In this document: positions 17,524 through 24,701 of the stretch, one piece after another
Layout: each line of letters opens with the position of its first letter
How positions within the stretch are numbered: position 1 is the first letter of the stretch
NCBI GenBank assembly: GCA_030650845.1
Contig: JAUSDC010000108.1
Span: forward strand, 1-34,799
Origin: Candidatus Methanoperedens sp.
GTDB taxonomy: Archaea > Halobacteriota > Methanosarcinia > Methanosarcinales > Methanoperedenaceae
Length of the DNA: 34,799 bases
Direction: 5' to 3'
Notes under the pieces: model-generated
Database searches by the model: none
What the model saw: the letters and a program-made list of their open reading frames with translations, nothing else
Told to the model about the DNA's origin: nothing
Translations under genes and position numbers: made by a program

Positions 17524-17537
17524 TCTTTTATAAATAA
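17524..17537 (-). promoter_or_regulatory. Thermosome 2 TATA box
   Basis: Minus-strand TTATTTATAAAAGA is a good archaeal TATA box, 50-60 bases before the ATG. The leader between it and the start shares TAGATTTGA and ATTTTAACGGAGGTTA with thermosome 1. The remnant at 17536-17682 abuts the box. Confidence 0.6.
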
Positions 17538-17682
17538 CTACATTTTCAAAATAAGTTCCATTATAAACCAAAACCGTATCCCCAGCGCTCGCATTTTCTA
17601 TCGCCCCCTGTATCCTCGTAAAATTCTCGCCGCCATAAAAGTTATACGACATCATATCCACTCCATATCTCCAGGGAAACAC
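17536..17682 (-). pseudogene. Fragment of a NosD/parallel beta-helix surface protein
   Basis: About 49 residues read as YNFYGGENFTRIQGAIENAS then AGDTVLVYNGTYFENVVI. This is the opening of NosD-type beta-helix repeat proteins common on methanoarchaeal surfaces. The frame then runs into the thermosome promoter and stops, with no signal peptide or further repeats. It is therefore a fragment of a protein normally several hundred residues long, left next to thermosome 2 by rearrangement. Together with the ade promoter it accounts for the 335-base stretch 17476-17810. Confidence 0.65.
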
Positions 17683-17810
17683 TCCTATTTGTTTTTGAGC
17701 AGAACCCCTACTTATTAATAAATAAGTCTATAAGGTATAAATAATTAGCTGAATTGATCAATGATTTTGCAGGCGAACAATTTTTACCAATAAAAGAATA
17801 ACCTTATATT

Positions 17811-19535
17811 ATGTTTTTGAGAGAGAAGATCTTTGCAGGGATGGGCAGGATTAAGGCTGATACTGTACTTAAGAATTGCAGAATTTTGAACGTCAACACG
17901 AAAGAGATCACAAAAGGTGACATAGCAATAAGCTCAGGATTCATCTCAGGGATGGGGGATGTGGATGAACTGATAGGCTCAAAAACAGAGATTCTTGATA
18001 TAAGAAACGCCCATGTATGCCCGGGATTGATAGATGGGCATGTGCATTTTGAGTCGAGCATGGTAACACTTACGCAATTCGCAAAACAATCAATTCTCCA
18101 TGGGACAACCGGTATCGTGATCGATCCTCACGAGATTGCGAATATCCTGGGGGCAAGAGGAATCAGGTTGATTATGCGTGAAGCAAAAAGTCTGCCAATC
18201 GATGTTTTTATCATGATCTCATCATGTGTACCTTCCAGTCCTCTTGAAACATCGGGTGCGAAGCTGGATCTTCCTGAGATTAAAAAGTTCCTGGATGAAG
18301 AATGTGTGATAGGCCTTGGCGAGGTTATGGATTACCCTGCGTTGTTGCATGGCAGCCCAGATATCCTCGGCAAGATTGCAGCAGCTCTTGAAAAAAAACT
18401 TGTGGTGGACGGTCACTGCCCTGGCATGCGGGGCAGTTATTTGTTCGGATACATGTGTGCAGGCATATCAAGCGATCACGAGTCTGTGACCTACCACGAA
18501 GCACTTGAAAAGGCGCGCCTGGGTATGAAGATCATGATTCGTGAGGGCTCGGCTGCAAAGAGCCTTGAGGAATTCATACCTGAATTGCTTAGCGATAGAA
18601 TATCCCTTGAAAACTTCTTTTTCGTTACTGATGACAAAAATCCGGGGGACCTTATAGAAGGATATATGGATGCAGTGGTGAGAAAAGCAATCCAACTTGG
18701 AATAGAGCCCATTCAGGCGATTTCAATGGCTACCATCAACACGGCACGATATTACAGGATAGATCCGTTCGTGGGCTCGATAAGCATAGGTCGAAGAGCG
18801 AATCTGGTAATACTTGATGATTTACAAGCTTTCAAGATTAATAATGTGGTCATACGCGGCAAAATTAACCCTAAAATAGAAGCAACCGGGTATCCAGGAT
18901 ATGTATTGCGGACAGTTAAATATAAAAAAATAGAATCAAGTGACCTGAAACTCAAATCTAAGAAAAACATGGTATTGGCCCATATAATAGAAATAACGCC
19001 GGGTCAGCTTATCACAAAAAGAAGCATTGAGGAGTTGAAAACAGAGGAACAAGTCGTCCTGCCTGACATAGAACACGACATTCTCGCCGCAGCTGTGATT
19101 GAACGCCATGGAAAATCGGGAAACATAGGCCGTGGTTTTGTCCGTGGGTTTGGTTTGAAAGAAGGAGCAATCGGGCAGAGTGTTGCACATGACTCACATA
19201 ATGTCATTCTTCTAGGCACAAATTTTGAGGATATGGCACTCTGTGCGAATAAAATTAAAGAATTGCAGGGAGGAATAGTAATAGCTGATGGTAGCGTGAT
19301 CGATTACCTGCATCTTCCTTTTGCAGGTATTCTGAGCACCGAAAGTGCGTACGAAGTGAATAAAAAACAAAAGGAACTTCATAGCATAGTCAAAAAGATG
19401 GGATGCGAACTTGATGCGCCTTTTATCCAGATTTCATTCCTATCGCTACCTGTTATCCCGTCACTTAAGATTACGGATAAAGGGCTGGTTGATGTAGATG
19501 CGTTTAAAATAATTCCAGCCGTGATTCGAAATTAA
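17811..19535 (+). CDS. ade: Adenine deaminase
   Basis: A 574-residue amidohydrolase. The metal-binding HxH is GLIDGHVHFESSM (His77, His79). The sequence goes on through GTTGIVIDPHEIANILG, GLGEVMD, DGHCPG and SSDHESVTYHEAL, then a C-terminal region with SVAHDSHNVILLG, all typical of Ade. It converts adenine to hypoxanthine and ammonia in purine salvage. The phosphoribosyltransferase two genes on could use the hypoxanthine. TTTTTACCAATAAAAG some 20-30 bases before the ATG looks like a promoter element, so the message may be nearly leaderless. An ATG ten codons in is an alternative start. Confidence 0.95.
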   Translation: MFLREKIFAGMGRIKADTVLKNCRILNVNTKEITKGDIAISSGFISGMGDVDELIGSKTEILDIRNAHVCPGLIDGHVHFESSMVTLTQFAKQSILHGTTGIVIDPHEIANILGARGIRLIMREAKSLPIDVFIMISSCVPSSPLETSGAKLDLPEIKKFLDEECVIGLGEVMDYPALLHGSPDILGKIAAALEKKLVVDGHCPGMRGSYLFGYMCAGISSDHESVTYHEALEKARLGMKIMIREGSAAKSLEEFIPELLSDRISLENFFFVTDDKNPGDLIEGYMDAVVRKAIQLGIEPIQAISMATINTARYYRIDPFVGSISIGRRANLVILDDLQAFKINNVVIRGKINPKIEATGYPGYVLRTVKYKKIESSDLKLKSKKNMVLAHIIEITPGQLITKRSIEELKTEEQVVLPDIEHDILAAAVIERHGKSGNIGRGFVRGFGLKEGAIGQSVAHDSHNVILLGTNFEDMALCANKIKELQGGIVIADGSVIDYLHLPFAGILSTESAYEVNKKQKELHSIVKKMGCELDAPFIQISFLSLPVIPSLKITDKGLVDVDAFKIIPAVIRN

Positions 19536-19594
19536 CCAATATGCAGTTCTTCCTCACAGGAGGCGCTTTTTCTAAATATCACCATTCTGCGAGC

Positions 19595-19602
19595 TTTATA
19601 AG
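19595..19602 (+). promoter_or_regulatory. TATA box for the peptide-deformylase-like gene
   Basis: TTTATAAG about 28 bases before the ATG at 19630, with no obvious ribosome site between, suggests a leaderless or near-leaderless transcript. Confidence 0.45.
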
Positions 19603-19629
19603 AACCGAACAAACTAATATAGAAGATAC

Positions 19630-20154
19630 ATGTCAATAGAAAATCTCAAAAAGGCAATAGACTTTACAAGCGCAGAGAAAAAACTGATTTCAAGTTTTGA
19701 CATGCCTGCCGACGCATTTATCCCTCTTTTGCTCTCATTAAGAGATGGCGGTGACTGGAGTTATTCGGCAGAAAACATAAAGACTATAGCAGTGATAGAC
19801 AAGACTACCGTTTACGATGACGAAAAGAAATTAGGATATTCCTTTGAGGAAATATATCTGTTTGTGAATCCGGTTCTTAAAGATGAAGAGGGAACAGTCC
19901 ACAGGCTTGAAAAATGTGGGGAAGAGACGATAAGATTACTTGTCAGGCGTTCTTATAGAGTCAGAGTCGTATGCGACCGTATCATAAAAGCGACAGTTCA
20001 TCCTCTTAAAAAAGAGATAAAGGTGGAAGAACTCGCAGAAAGAGAACTTGTTTTTGAAGGTTCGACAGCGTTTGATATAGCCCATGAGATAGAACATTTA
20101 AAGAAAAAAGAAATCAAGGGCGAAAGTTTGTGGGGATTTAAGTTCCTTAAATGA
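19630..20154 (+). CDS. Peptide deformylase-like protein, divergent
   Basis: A 174-residue protein with the layout of peptide deformylase. IYLFVNPVLK matches the conserved INP strand. EKCGEE (Cys96) sits where EGCLS should be. AFDIAHEIEHLKKKEIKG (His152, Glu153, His156) matches the HExxH zinc helix followed by the DHL-x-G segment. The three metal ligands Cys-His-His and the Glu are thus kept, while the glycine-rich motif I and the LS of motif II are lost. Deformylases remove formyl groups from new bacterial and organellar proteins; archaea do not start with formyl-Met, so the substrate here must differ. It converges on the phosphoribosyltransferase with a 4-base gap. The family call is by eye. 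Confidence 0.6.
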   Translation: MSIENLKKAIDFTSAEKKLISSFDMPADAFIPLLLSLRDGGDWSYSAENIKTIAVIDKTTVYDDEKKLGYSFEEIYLFVNPVLKDEEGTVHRLEKCGEETIRLLVRRSYRVRVVCDRIIKATVHPLKKEIKVEELAERELVFEGSTAFDIAHEIEHLKKKEIKGESLWGFKFLK

Positions 20155-20158
20155 ATCT

Positions 20159-20836
20159 TTATTCCGGGAGTCTAATGATTTTTTTCATAAGTGCTGATTT
20201 TTCCATTTTCTGGATATTTCCTGCCGCATTCATATCATTTAACATCTCCGCAAGGTCTTTTTTTGAGATGCTTATGTCGAAATTGCTCTTTAGAGCTTTT
20301 CTTATCTCTTCATGCGTCATAGGCTTGATCAACACCCTTTCAATAAAACCTGTCAGATCCTCATAAACAGCCCATGGATATATTATCCACTTCCATTCAT
20401 CTTGCTTTTCTGCCCAGTAATCGGGGACAAAGGCTGAACAGGTCTTATAATGCAGCACTGAGCTCTTAACTTCTAAAGGATTCTTTCCCTTTACATAATC
20501 CATGGCCACAGTAAAGGTGTCTCCAGTATCCACAACATCATCCACGATCAGGATCTTCTTTCCGGAAATGTCTATAGGAAGAGGGAACTTTATTTCAGCT
20601 TTCCCGAGGGCAATTGCAGCGATTCCCCAGTGTTCAACTTTTATTACTGCAAGGTCTTTTTGAATAAGAAAATCGCACACGATACGCGCCGGCACAAGTC
20701 CTCCTCTTGCTATACCTATAACAAGGTCCGGCTTAAACCCTGAATTTTTAATTTTAAATGATAACATTTTTGCCAGCATGGATACTTCATCCCAGCTTAC
20801 AAGGTAGCATTTGAATGTATCAGTAGGCTTTAACAT
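20159..20836 (-). CDS. Purine (hypoxanthine/xanthine-type) phosphoribosyltransferase
   Basis: A 225-residue type I phosphoribosyltransferase. The PRPP-binding motif is ILIVDDVVDTGDT (residues 95-107) and the PPi loop lies at GIARGGLVPAR (41-51). This COG2236-like group joins a purine base to PRPP to give the nucleotide. With adenine deaminase nearby, hypoxanthine is a likely substrate, but xanthine or guanine cannot be excluded. The C-terminal ~70 residues, from about PMTHEEIRKALKS, form a small helical domain that may aid assembly. It is convergent with the deformylase-like gene. Confidence 0.85.
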   Translation of the reverse strand: MLKPTDTFKCYLVSWDEVSMLAKMLSFKIKNSGFKPDLVIGIARGGLVPARIVCDFLIQKDLAVIKVEHWGIAAIALGKAEIKFPLPIDISGKKILIVDDVVDTGDTFTVAMDYVKGKNPLEVKSSVLHYKTCSAFVPDYWAEKQDEWKWIIYPWAVYEDLTGFIERVLIKPMTHEEIRKALKSNFDISISKKDLAEMLNDMNAAGNIQKMEKSALMKKIIRLPE

Positions 20837-21010
20837 CGTATTGTAGATAGGTTATTATAATTGATATTCTTTCCTGAGTGGAAAACAGTTGATGCTGCAT
20901 CTGTGAATATGCGGATTTTCTACTGAGCCATGAGCATGATGCTTTAGGTTAAAATTGCCACAATAAGTATCGTTCCACACCAAACTTTTTTACTGCCCCA
21001 TATAAAGCAA

Positions 21011-21049
21011 ACATTTATATTATGTGATATAGAATTTTCTATTGGGGCT
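21011..21049 (+). promoter_or_regulatory. Promoter region of the SDR gene, with CTATTGGGGCT motif
   Basis: ACATTTATATTATG is a TATA-like box. Downstream, CTATTGGGGCT (21039-21049) also occurs, in the leader of hsp20 (minus strand, 23097-23107) at a comparable place. The 281-base gap 20837-21117 holds only this and the upstream region of the phosphoribosyltransferase. Confidence 0.4.
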
Positions 21050-21117
21050 TATATGAAATTTGGTTACATATACACAAAATACCTGGAAGGAATATATACT
21101 GTTCAAGGAGGCATTCT

Positions 21118-21873
21118 ATGAGGCTGAAAGGTAAGGTCGCAGTAGTTACCGGAGCGGGGACGGGGATTGGTCAGGCAATAGCTGCATATTTTGCGGCAGA
21201 AGGTGCCTCTGTCACGGTCAACTGCCACGAACGAAAGGCACAGGAGACAGTGGATAGGATCAAGAAGGTTGGGGGAATGTATATCGTAGTGCAGGCTGAT
21301 GTCTCAAAAGCGGATGATGTTGATCGACTTATCAGCAGGACCATTGAAAAATTCGGGAGGCTTGACATACTCGTAAACAATGCGGGAATTTACAGATCAC
21401 ATCTTGCCCATGAGACGAGCGAGGAAGAATGGGACGCGGTAATCGATGTAAATCTGAAGGGGGCTTTTCTCTGCTCAAAGCGTGCCATACCCGCGATGCT
21501 AGAAAACGAAAATGATGTAATAAAGGGCAGGATTATCAACATAGCCTCTATCGCCGGTATCGTGGGCTTCGCAGCGAGTCCCGCCTATTGCGCATCAAAA
21601 GGAGGATTGATACTCCTGACAAAAGAGATGGCGCTGGATTACGCCCCTCATATCAATATCAATGCTATTTGCCCCGGAGTGATCGAGACCCCTATGACCT
21701 CGGAGCTTCTCAGAGACCAGGATGCAAGAAAGGAACTCATGTCTGCGACTCCGGCAGGAAGAGCAGGAAGACCTGAGGAAATCGCAGGTGCAGCAGTGTT
21801 TCTTGCCTCTCCTGATGCAGATTTCATTACCGGGGCATCGCTTGTCGTAGATGGAGGATGGACGATAAAATAA
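21118..21873 (+). CDS. Short-chain dehydrogenase (glucose 1-dehydrogenase-like)
   Basis: A 251-residue SDR with TGAGTGIG (cofactor), NNAG, the IASIAG serine strand, YCASKGG (Tyr-Lys) and PGVIETPM, ending VVDGGWTIK. It is closest in style to the glucose 1-dehydrogenase/3-oxoacyl reductase group; substrate specificity cannot be read from sequence. It differs clearly from the PHA-locus reductases and stands alone on the plus strand. The start ATG follows GGAGG at six bases. A TATA box and the shared CTATTGGGGCT element lie upstream. Confidence 0.85.
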   Translation: MRLKGKVAVVTGAGTGIGQAIAAYFAAEGASVTVNCHERKAQETVDRIKKVGGMYIVVQADVSKADDVDRLISRTIEKFGRLDILVNNAGIYRSHLAHETSEEEWDAVIDVNLKGAFLCSKRAIPAMLENENDVIKGRIINIASIAGIVGFAASPAYCASKGGLILLTKEMALDYAPHININAICPGVIETPMTSELLRDQDARKELMSATPAGRAGRPEEIAGAAVFLASPDADFITGASLVVDGGWTIK

Positions 21874-21995
21874 TCGCTTTCTTTTGATTTATCTAAATCT
21901 TTTTTCGATGGAAGCAACGTGACCTTGAAATCCCTCAGCCTCAGCAAGCTGATAATCTTAATGGAATAGCTGTTGAAAATAGCTTCATGCAGTTG

Positions 21996-22292
21996 TTAAA
22001 CAATCTCATGATCCTGGAGCATATACATTATAATTTCTCCATGGTTAAAAAGAAGGCGATATATCTGCGGGAACTGTTTATAGATTTCTTTTATTGCAAC
22101 ATTTTCGCCAAAAAATTCATCAAAATCCCTGGCTTTACCTATCATTAACACATCTCTCCACCCTTCCTTTCTCTTACATTTATTTGCCTTCACCACATAA
22201 CCAGCAGTTTCAATTCTTTCCAAATATGCTGATAGATTGTTATTTTTTATTTTTATCTTTCTTTTACCATCGATGAAGGAAATCTCTTTCAT
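21996..22292 (-). CDS. Conserved-looking 98-residue protein, unknown function
   Basis: A 98-residue basic protein beginning MKEISFIDGKRKIKIKNNNL and including an acidic DFDEFFGENVAIKEIY segment. No family is recognised and there are no membrane segments. The GAGGAG site four bases before the ATG supports translation. It lies alone between a plus-strand SDR and the repeat region. An antisense frame over its 3' end is not convincing. Confidence 0.55.
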   Translation of the reverse strand: MKEISFIDGKRKIKIKNNNLSAYLERIETAGYVVKANKCKRKEGWRDVLMIGKARDFDEFFGENVAIKEIYKQFPQIYRLLFNHGEIIMYMLQDHEIV

Positions 22293-22312
22293 TTACTCCT
22301 CACTTACCCCAT

Positions 22313-22411
22313 TCAAGGGTTGCGATCACGATTCCTCATGTCCCGCTCAATCTCGACTATGACCTGGTCTCCGACTTTTGTGCAGGGCACAGAAATCACA
22401 AAGCTCTGGAT
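22313..22411 (-). pseudogene. Possible TRAM-domain remnant
   Basis: Minus-strand frame reads IQSFVISVPCTKVGDQVIVE then IERDMRNRDRNP and a stop. It resembles the core of TRAM RNA-binding domains (dGFVIfVPgtkvGdkV.V.I..v). There is no start or first half, and the 5' part runs into repeat copy B. Copy A also carries IQGFVISV then stops. The similarity is short and judged by eye. With repeat copy B it accounts for the 306-base stretch 22293-22598. Confidence 0.35.
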
Positions 22412-22554
22412 GCTTAAAATGGATTCAAGCCCGGGCGGGAACCAAATCCATAGTTATTCCGCACACAGTTTTACCTGTGTTTGGCATTTCTATATCATTT
22501 AAGCCATGGGGTTTCCATGAGCCCAAAAATGATGATCACCCGGTTTACTCTCCA
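22389..22554. repeat. 165-bp dispersed repeat, copy B
   Basis: Near-identical partner of 14316-14478. The substitutions are clustered in the first 60 bases and the indels are one and two bases long. It lies about 45 bases downstream of the hsp20 stop. Hairpins ACACAG/CTGTGT and CATGG/CCATG are conserved in both copies. Confidence 0.85.
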
Positions 22555-22598
22555 TTTTAATTTGGGCATATACTCTATACCATAATTTTATCTTAAAT

Positions 22599-23063
22599 TT
22601 ACTCAACCTTTACTGGTGTCTTCTTCTTAATTTCTGTCTTTGGCATCTTTATCTCAAGAACTCCATTATTATATGAAGCCTTGGAATTGTCAGAATCTAC
22701 TGGAGATGGTAGAGATATTGCACGAAAATAGCTTCCGCTTCTTCTCTCTTTATATACATAACCTTTCTCTTGTTTTTCTTCAACATGTCTCGTCTCAGCT
22801 GAGATCTCAAGCTTATCTTCAGTGATATTGATTTTGATATCTTCTTTCTCCAGACCCGGCATTTCTGCCGTAGCTATAATTTCTTTATCTGTCTCAACCA
22901 TATCGACAAATGGTTTCCTGATGGTAGCAAAAGGTCTTTCATATTTTTCAATTGCTCTTTCGCCTGGTGGTAGCAACAGCCTGCCTGGTGCTGGTACGCC
23001 CCATAGTTCTTCAAACATTCGGTCCATGGTATCTTGAAATCTTCTAAATTCGTCACTTATCAT
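22599..23063 (-). CDS. hsp20: Small heat shock protein Hsp20
   Basis: A 154-residue alpha-crystallin-type chaperone. The N-terminal region is FRRFQDTMDRMFEELWG. The crystallin domain runs from about DMVETDKEIIATAEMPG to the signature SYNNGVLEIKMPK, followed by a short KTPVKVE tail. Hsp20 oligomers hold unfolding proteins until ATP-driven chaperones, such as the thermosomes nearby, can act. I start it at the ATG at 23063, seven bases after GGAGGT. Leader and downstream repeat are shared with the ATC-hydrolase-like gene at 14576-15073. Confidence 0.95.
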   Translation of the reverse strand: MISDEFRRFQDTMDRMFEELWGVPAPGRLLLPPGERAIEKYERPFATIRKPFVDMVETDKEIIATAEMPGLEKEDIKINITEDKLEISAETRHVEEKQEKGYVYKERRSGSYFRAISLPSPVDSDNSKASYNNGVLEIKMPKTEIKKKTPVKVE

Positions 23064-23117
23064 CTTTCTAACCTCCACTTGCTCAAGGCTCTTTTTAGCC
23101 CCAATAGTATATGATTC
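23061..23117 (-). promoter_or_regulatory. Leader shared with the ATC-hydrolase-like gene, copy B
   Basis: Minus strand AATCATATACTATTGGGGCT, then a short hairpin (GGCT/AGCC) and AAGTGGAGGTTAGAAAG before the ATG. It matches 15071-15126 with few differences, including the TATA-like CATATAC and the ribosome site. Confidence 0.6.
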
Positions 23118-23206
23118 TTAATCATACAAGTAGCTTATGGTATCATCATTCTGCGACAGCTATTTATTCGTAGAACTCTAAATTCACTTATTTGGGAGGT
23201 AAAGTT

Positions 23207-23614
23207 TTGAAAAAGAAAGTCAAGTTACTCAAGGACGTGATGACTAAGAGGGTGGTAACCATCCCATCAACGCTCTCAATCAGGGAGATTTCTAAGATCA
23301 TGGCCAGGGAAGAGGTATCCGGAGTTGCTGTAATAGGTCCGGAGAGAGGGGTAATGGGAATAGTCTCCGAGTGTGATGTGCTGCGTCACTTTGGTAAACA
23401 GAACTGGGAGCTTCTAACAGCCGAGGAGATAATGACCCCTTATGTGGAGTTTATCAGGCCGGAGACGACTCTTGAGAAGGCCGCAGATGTAATGCAGAAG
23501 AAACATATCCACAGGCTACTGGTAATGGACAGGGATCTAAGCGAACCCCAGATGCCTGTTGGCATTGTAAGCGCCAGCGATATTGTTAGAGAGATTGGGA
23601 GGGATAATTCTTAG
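23207..23614 (+). CDS. CBS-domain protein
   Basis: A 135-residue protein made of two CBS motifs: VMTKRVVTIPSTLSIREISKIM...VSGVAVIG..GVMGIVSECDVLR, and IMTPYVEFIRPETTLEKAADVM...HRLLVMD...PVGIVSASDIVR. A pair of CBS motifs forms a Bateman domain that binds adenine nucleotides and often regulates a partner. No effector domain is fused. GGAGGT at 23195-23200 is six bases before the TTG at 23207, which I take as the start in preference to a TTG five codons upstream that precedes the site. It is divergent from hsp20. Confidence 0.9.
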   Translation: MKKKVKLLKDVMTKRVVTIPSTLSIREISKIMAREEVSGVAVIGPERGVMGIVSECDVLRHFGKQNWELLTAEEIMTPYVEFIRPETTLEKAADVMQKKHIHRLLVMDRDLSEPQMPVGIVSASDIVREIGRDNS

Positions 23615-23654
23615 CAACTTTTGATGGTTCCAATCCTTGGTATTACCAAATCAT

Positions 23655-23906
23655 TTACTCGGTCCGCACTACCCATTCACGCACTTTCGGCCATAGGTTC
23701 AGATGTGCTTCCCTGCTCACCGAAAGACCAATATGAGATGAAGGGATGACGATTTCTTCATAACTCTTCCCTGAATAAACATCTTTTAACGCTTTACCTG
23801 CTGCTAAAGGAACAATATGGTCATATTTAGCCAGTATGTTAATCAGACGTCCCCCGAATTTTCCGACGGCTGTTCTGGTCGCAGATACAATAACTACATT
23901 ATTCAT
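23655..23906 (-). pseudogene. Chimeric remnant: start of thiolase (phaA) fused to end of a PHA synthase (phaC)
   Basis: The first ~20 residues ([19 protein letters not shown]) are the N-terminus of PhaA as at 6698. The remainder, ILAKYDHIVPLAAGKALK through IVIPSSHIGLSVSREA to KVREWVVRTE, is the C-terminal Asp-His part of a PhaC. The Asp (KYDH) and His (SSHIG) of the triad are kept; the Cys half and nearly all of the thiolase are absent. The PhaC part differs clearly from both PhaC copies in the window. Upstream, TATAAAAAGGTGAA resembles the spacer before phaA. A deletion between phaA2 and another phaC best explains it. The frame is open for 83 codons but cannot make either enzyme. Confidence 0.85.
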
Positions 23907-24070
23907 TGTTTTCACCTTTTTATACGTTGGGGTCAAGGGGTAGAGAACACTGTGCCCTTCGAGGGCGCAGATGAATCGGCGTGCCTTGAAGCACAGGAAA
24001 GAGAGAACAACAAAAAGGATATCAAACATGAATGTAACGGCACTATATCCACCGGGGTTAAAATCCCACC

Positions 24071-24090
24071 GTACAGGTCTGTTCCTGTAC
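24071..24090 (+). other. Stem-loop just before the group II intron
   Basis: GTACAGG-TCTGTT-CCTGTAC is a perfect 7 bp stem with a 6-base loop, 14 bases before the proposed intron 5' end. Some group II introns (class C) prefer to insert after hairpins. The segment 23907-24104 otherwise shows no gene. Confidence 0.5.
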
Positions 24091-24701
24091 GAAGAGAAAG
24101 GGAAGTGCGACGCTGCGAAGCGTGGTGCGGAGTTCCCCAGTATCGGAAACCACAGCCCTGAACAACATGTAAACCAGAAGTGGCCTTAGCATGATGCGAC
24201 ATTCCCGATTCAAATGGAAGCTTGAGCAGAATAATGATTGCTGGGGTGATCATGGCAGGGATGGCTTCGAAAGCTCTCCTGTGCGACCGAGGGAGGTCTT
24301 GCAGAGTCCTCCCTGAAGCTGAGTTAATACCCTACACACGTTTCTGGGTCACTGAACTCAACTGAAGGGATAGAGGTAATGGAGGTATAACCTTACGGGA
24401 AAACCAAAGTGATGCTCTGCAAGAAGTCGGACGAACTCATAGTAGCAATGAAAGTCAAACCGACGACAAACCGAACCTGTGCCGCAGGGTGCAGGGGGCG
24501 ACGGTTCGAGGAGAAAACTTGACTCAGCGAAGGGGTTCTAGTCTGGATAGAGTAGAGGTGAACAGCATGATAACACCAATCGGATTAAAAGAAGATACCA
24601 GAAAGGTAAGCACCACTGAAATGGTAGTGAAACGCTCTCTGGTGACAGTATGTGAAGATAGTGGAACAACTGCTGGAAGCCGAAACCGATGGAGACAGTA
24701 A

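Noticed and set aside
23933-24253. 106-codon minus-strand frame over the intron 5' region
   Set aside because: Overlaps ribozyme sequence, has no ribosome site, and composition does not look like protein.
24271-24277. GTGCGACC as the 5' end of the group II intron
   Set aside because: It would leave only ~430 bases for domains I-III, and the 24105 site has the better hairpin and GGTGC pattern; not fully excluded.
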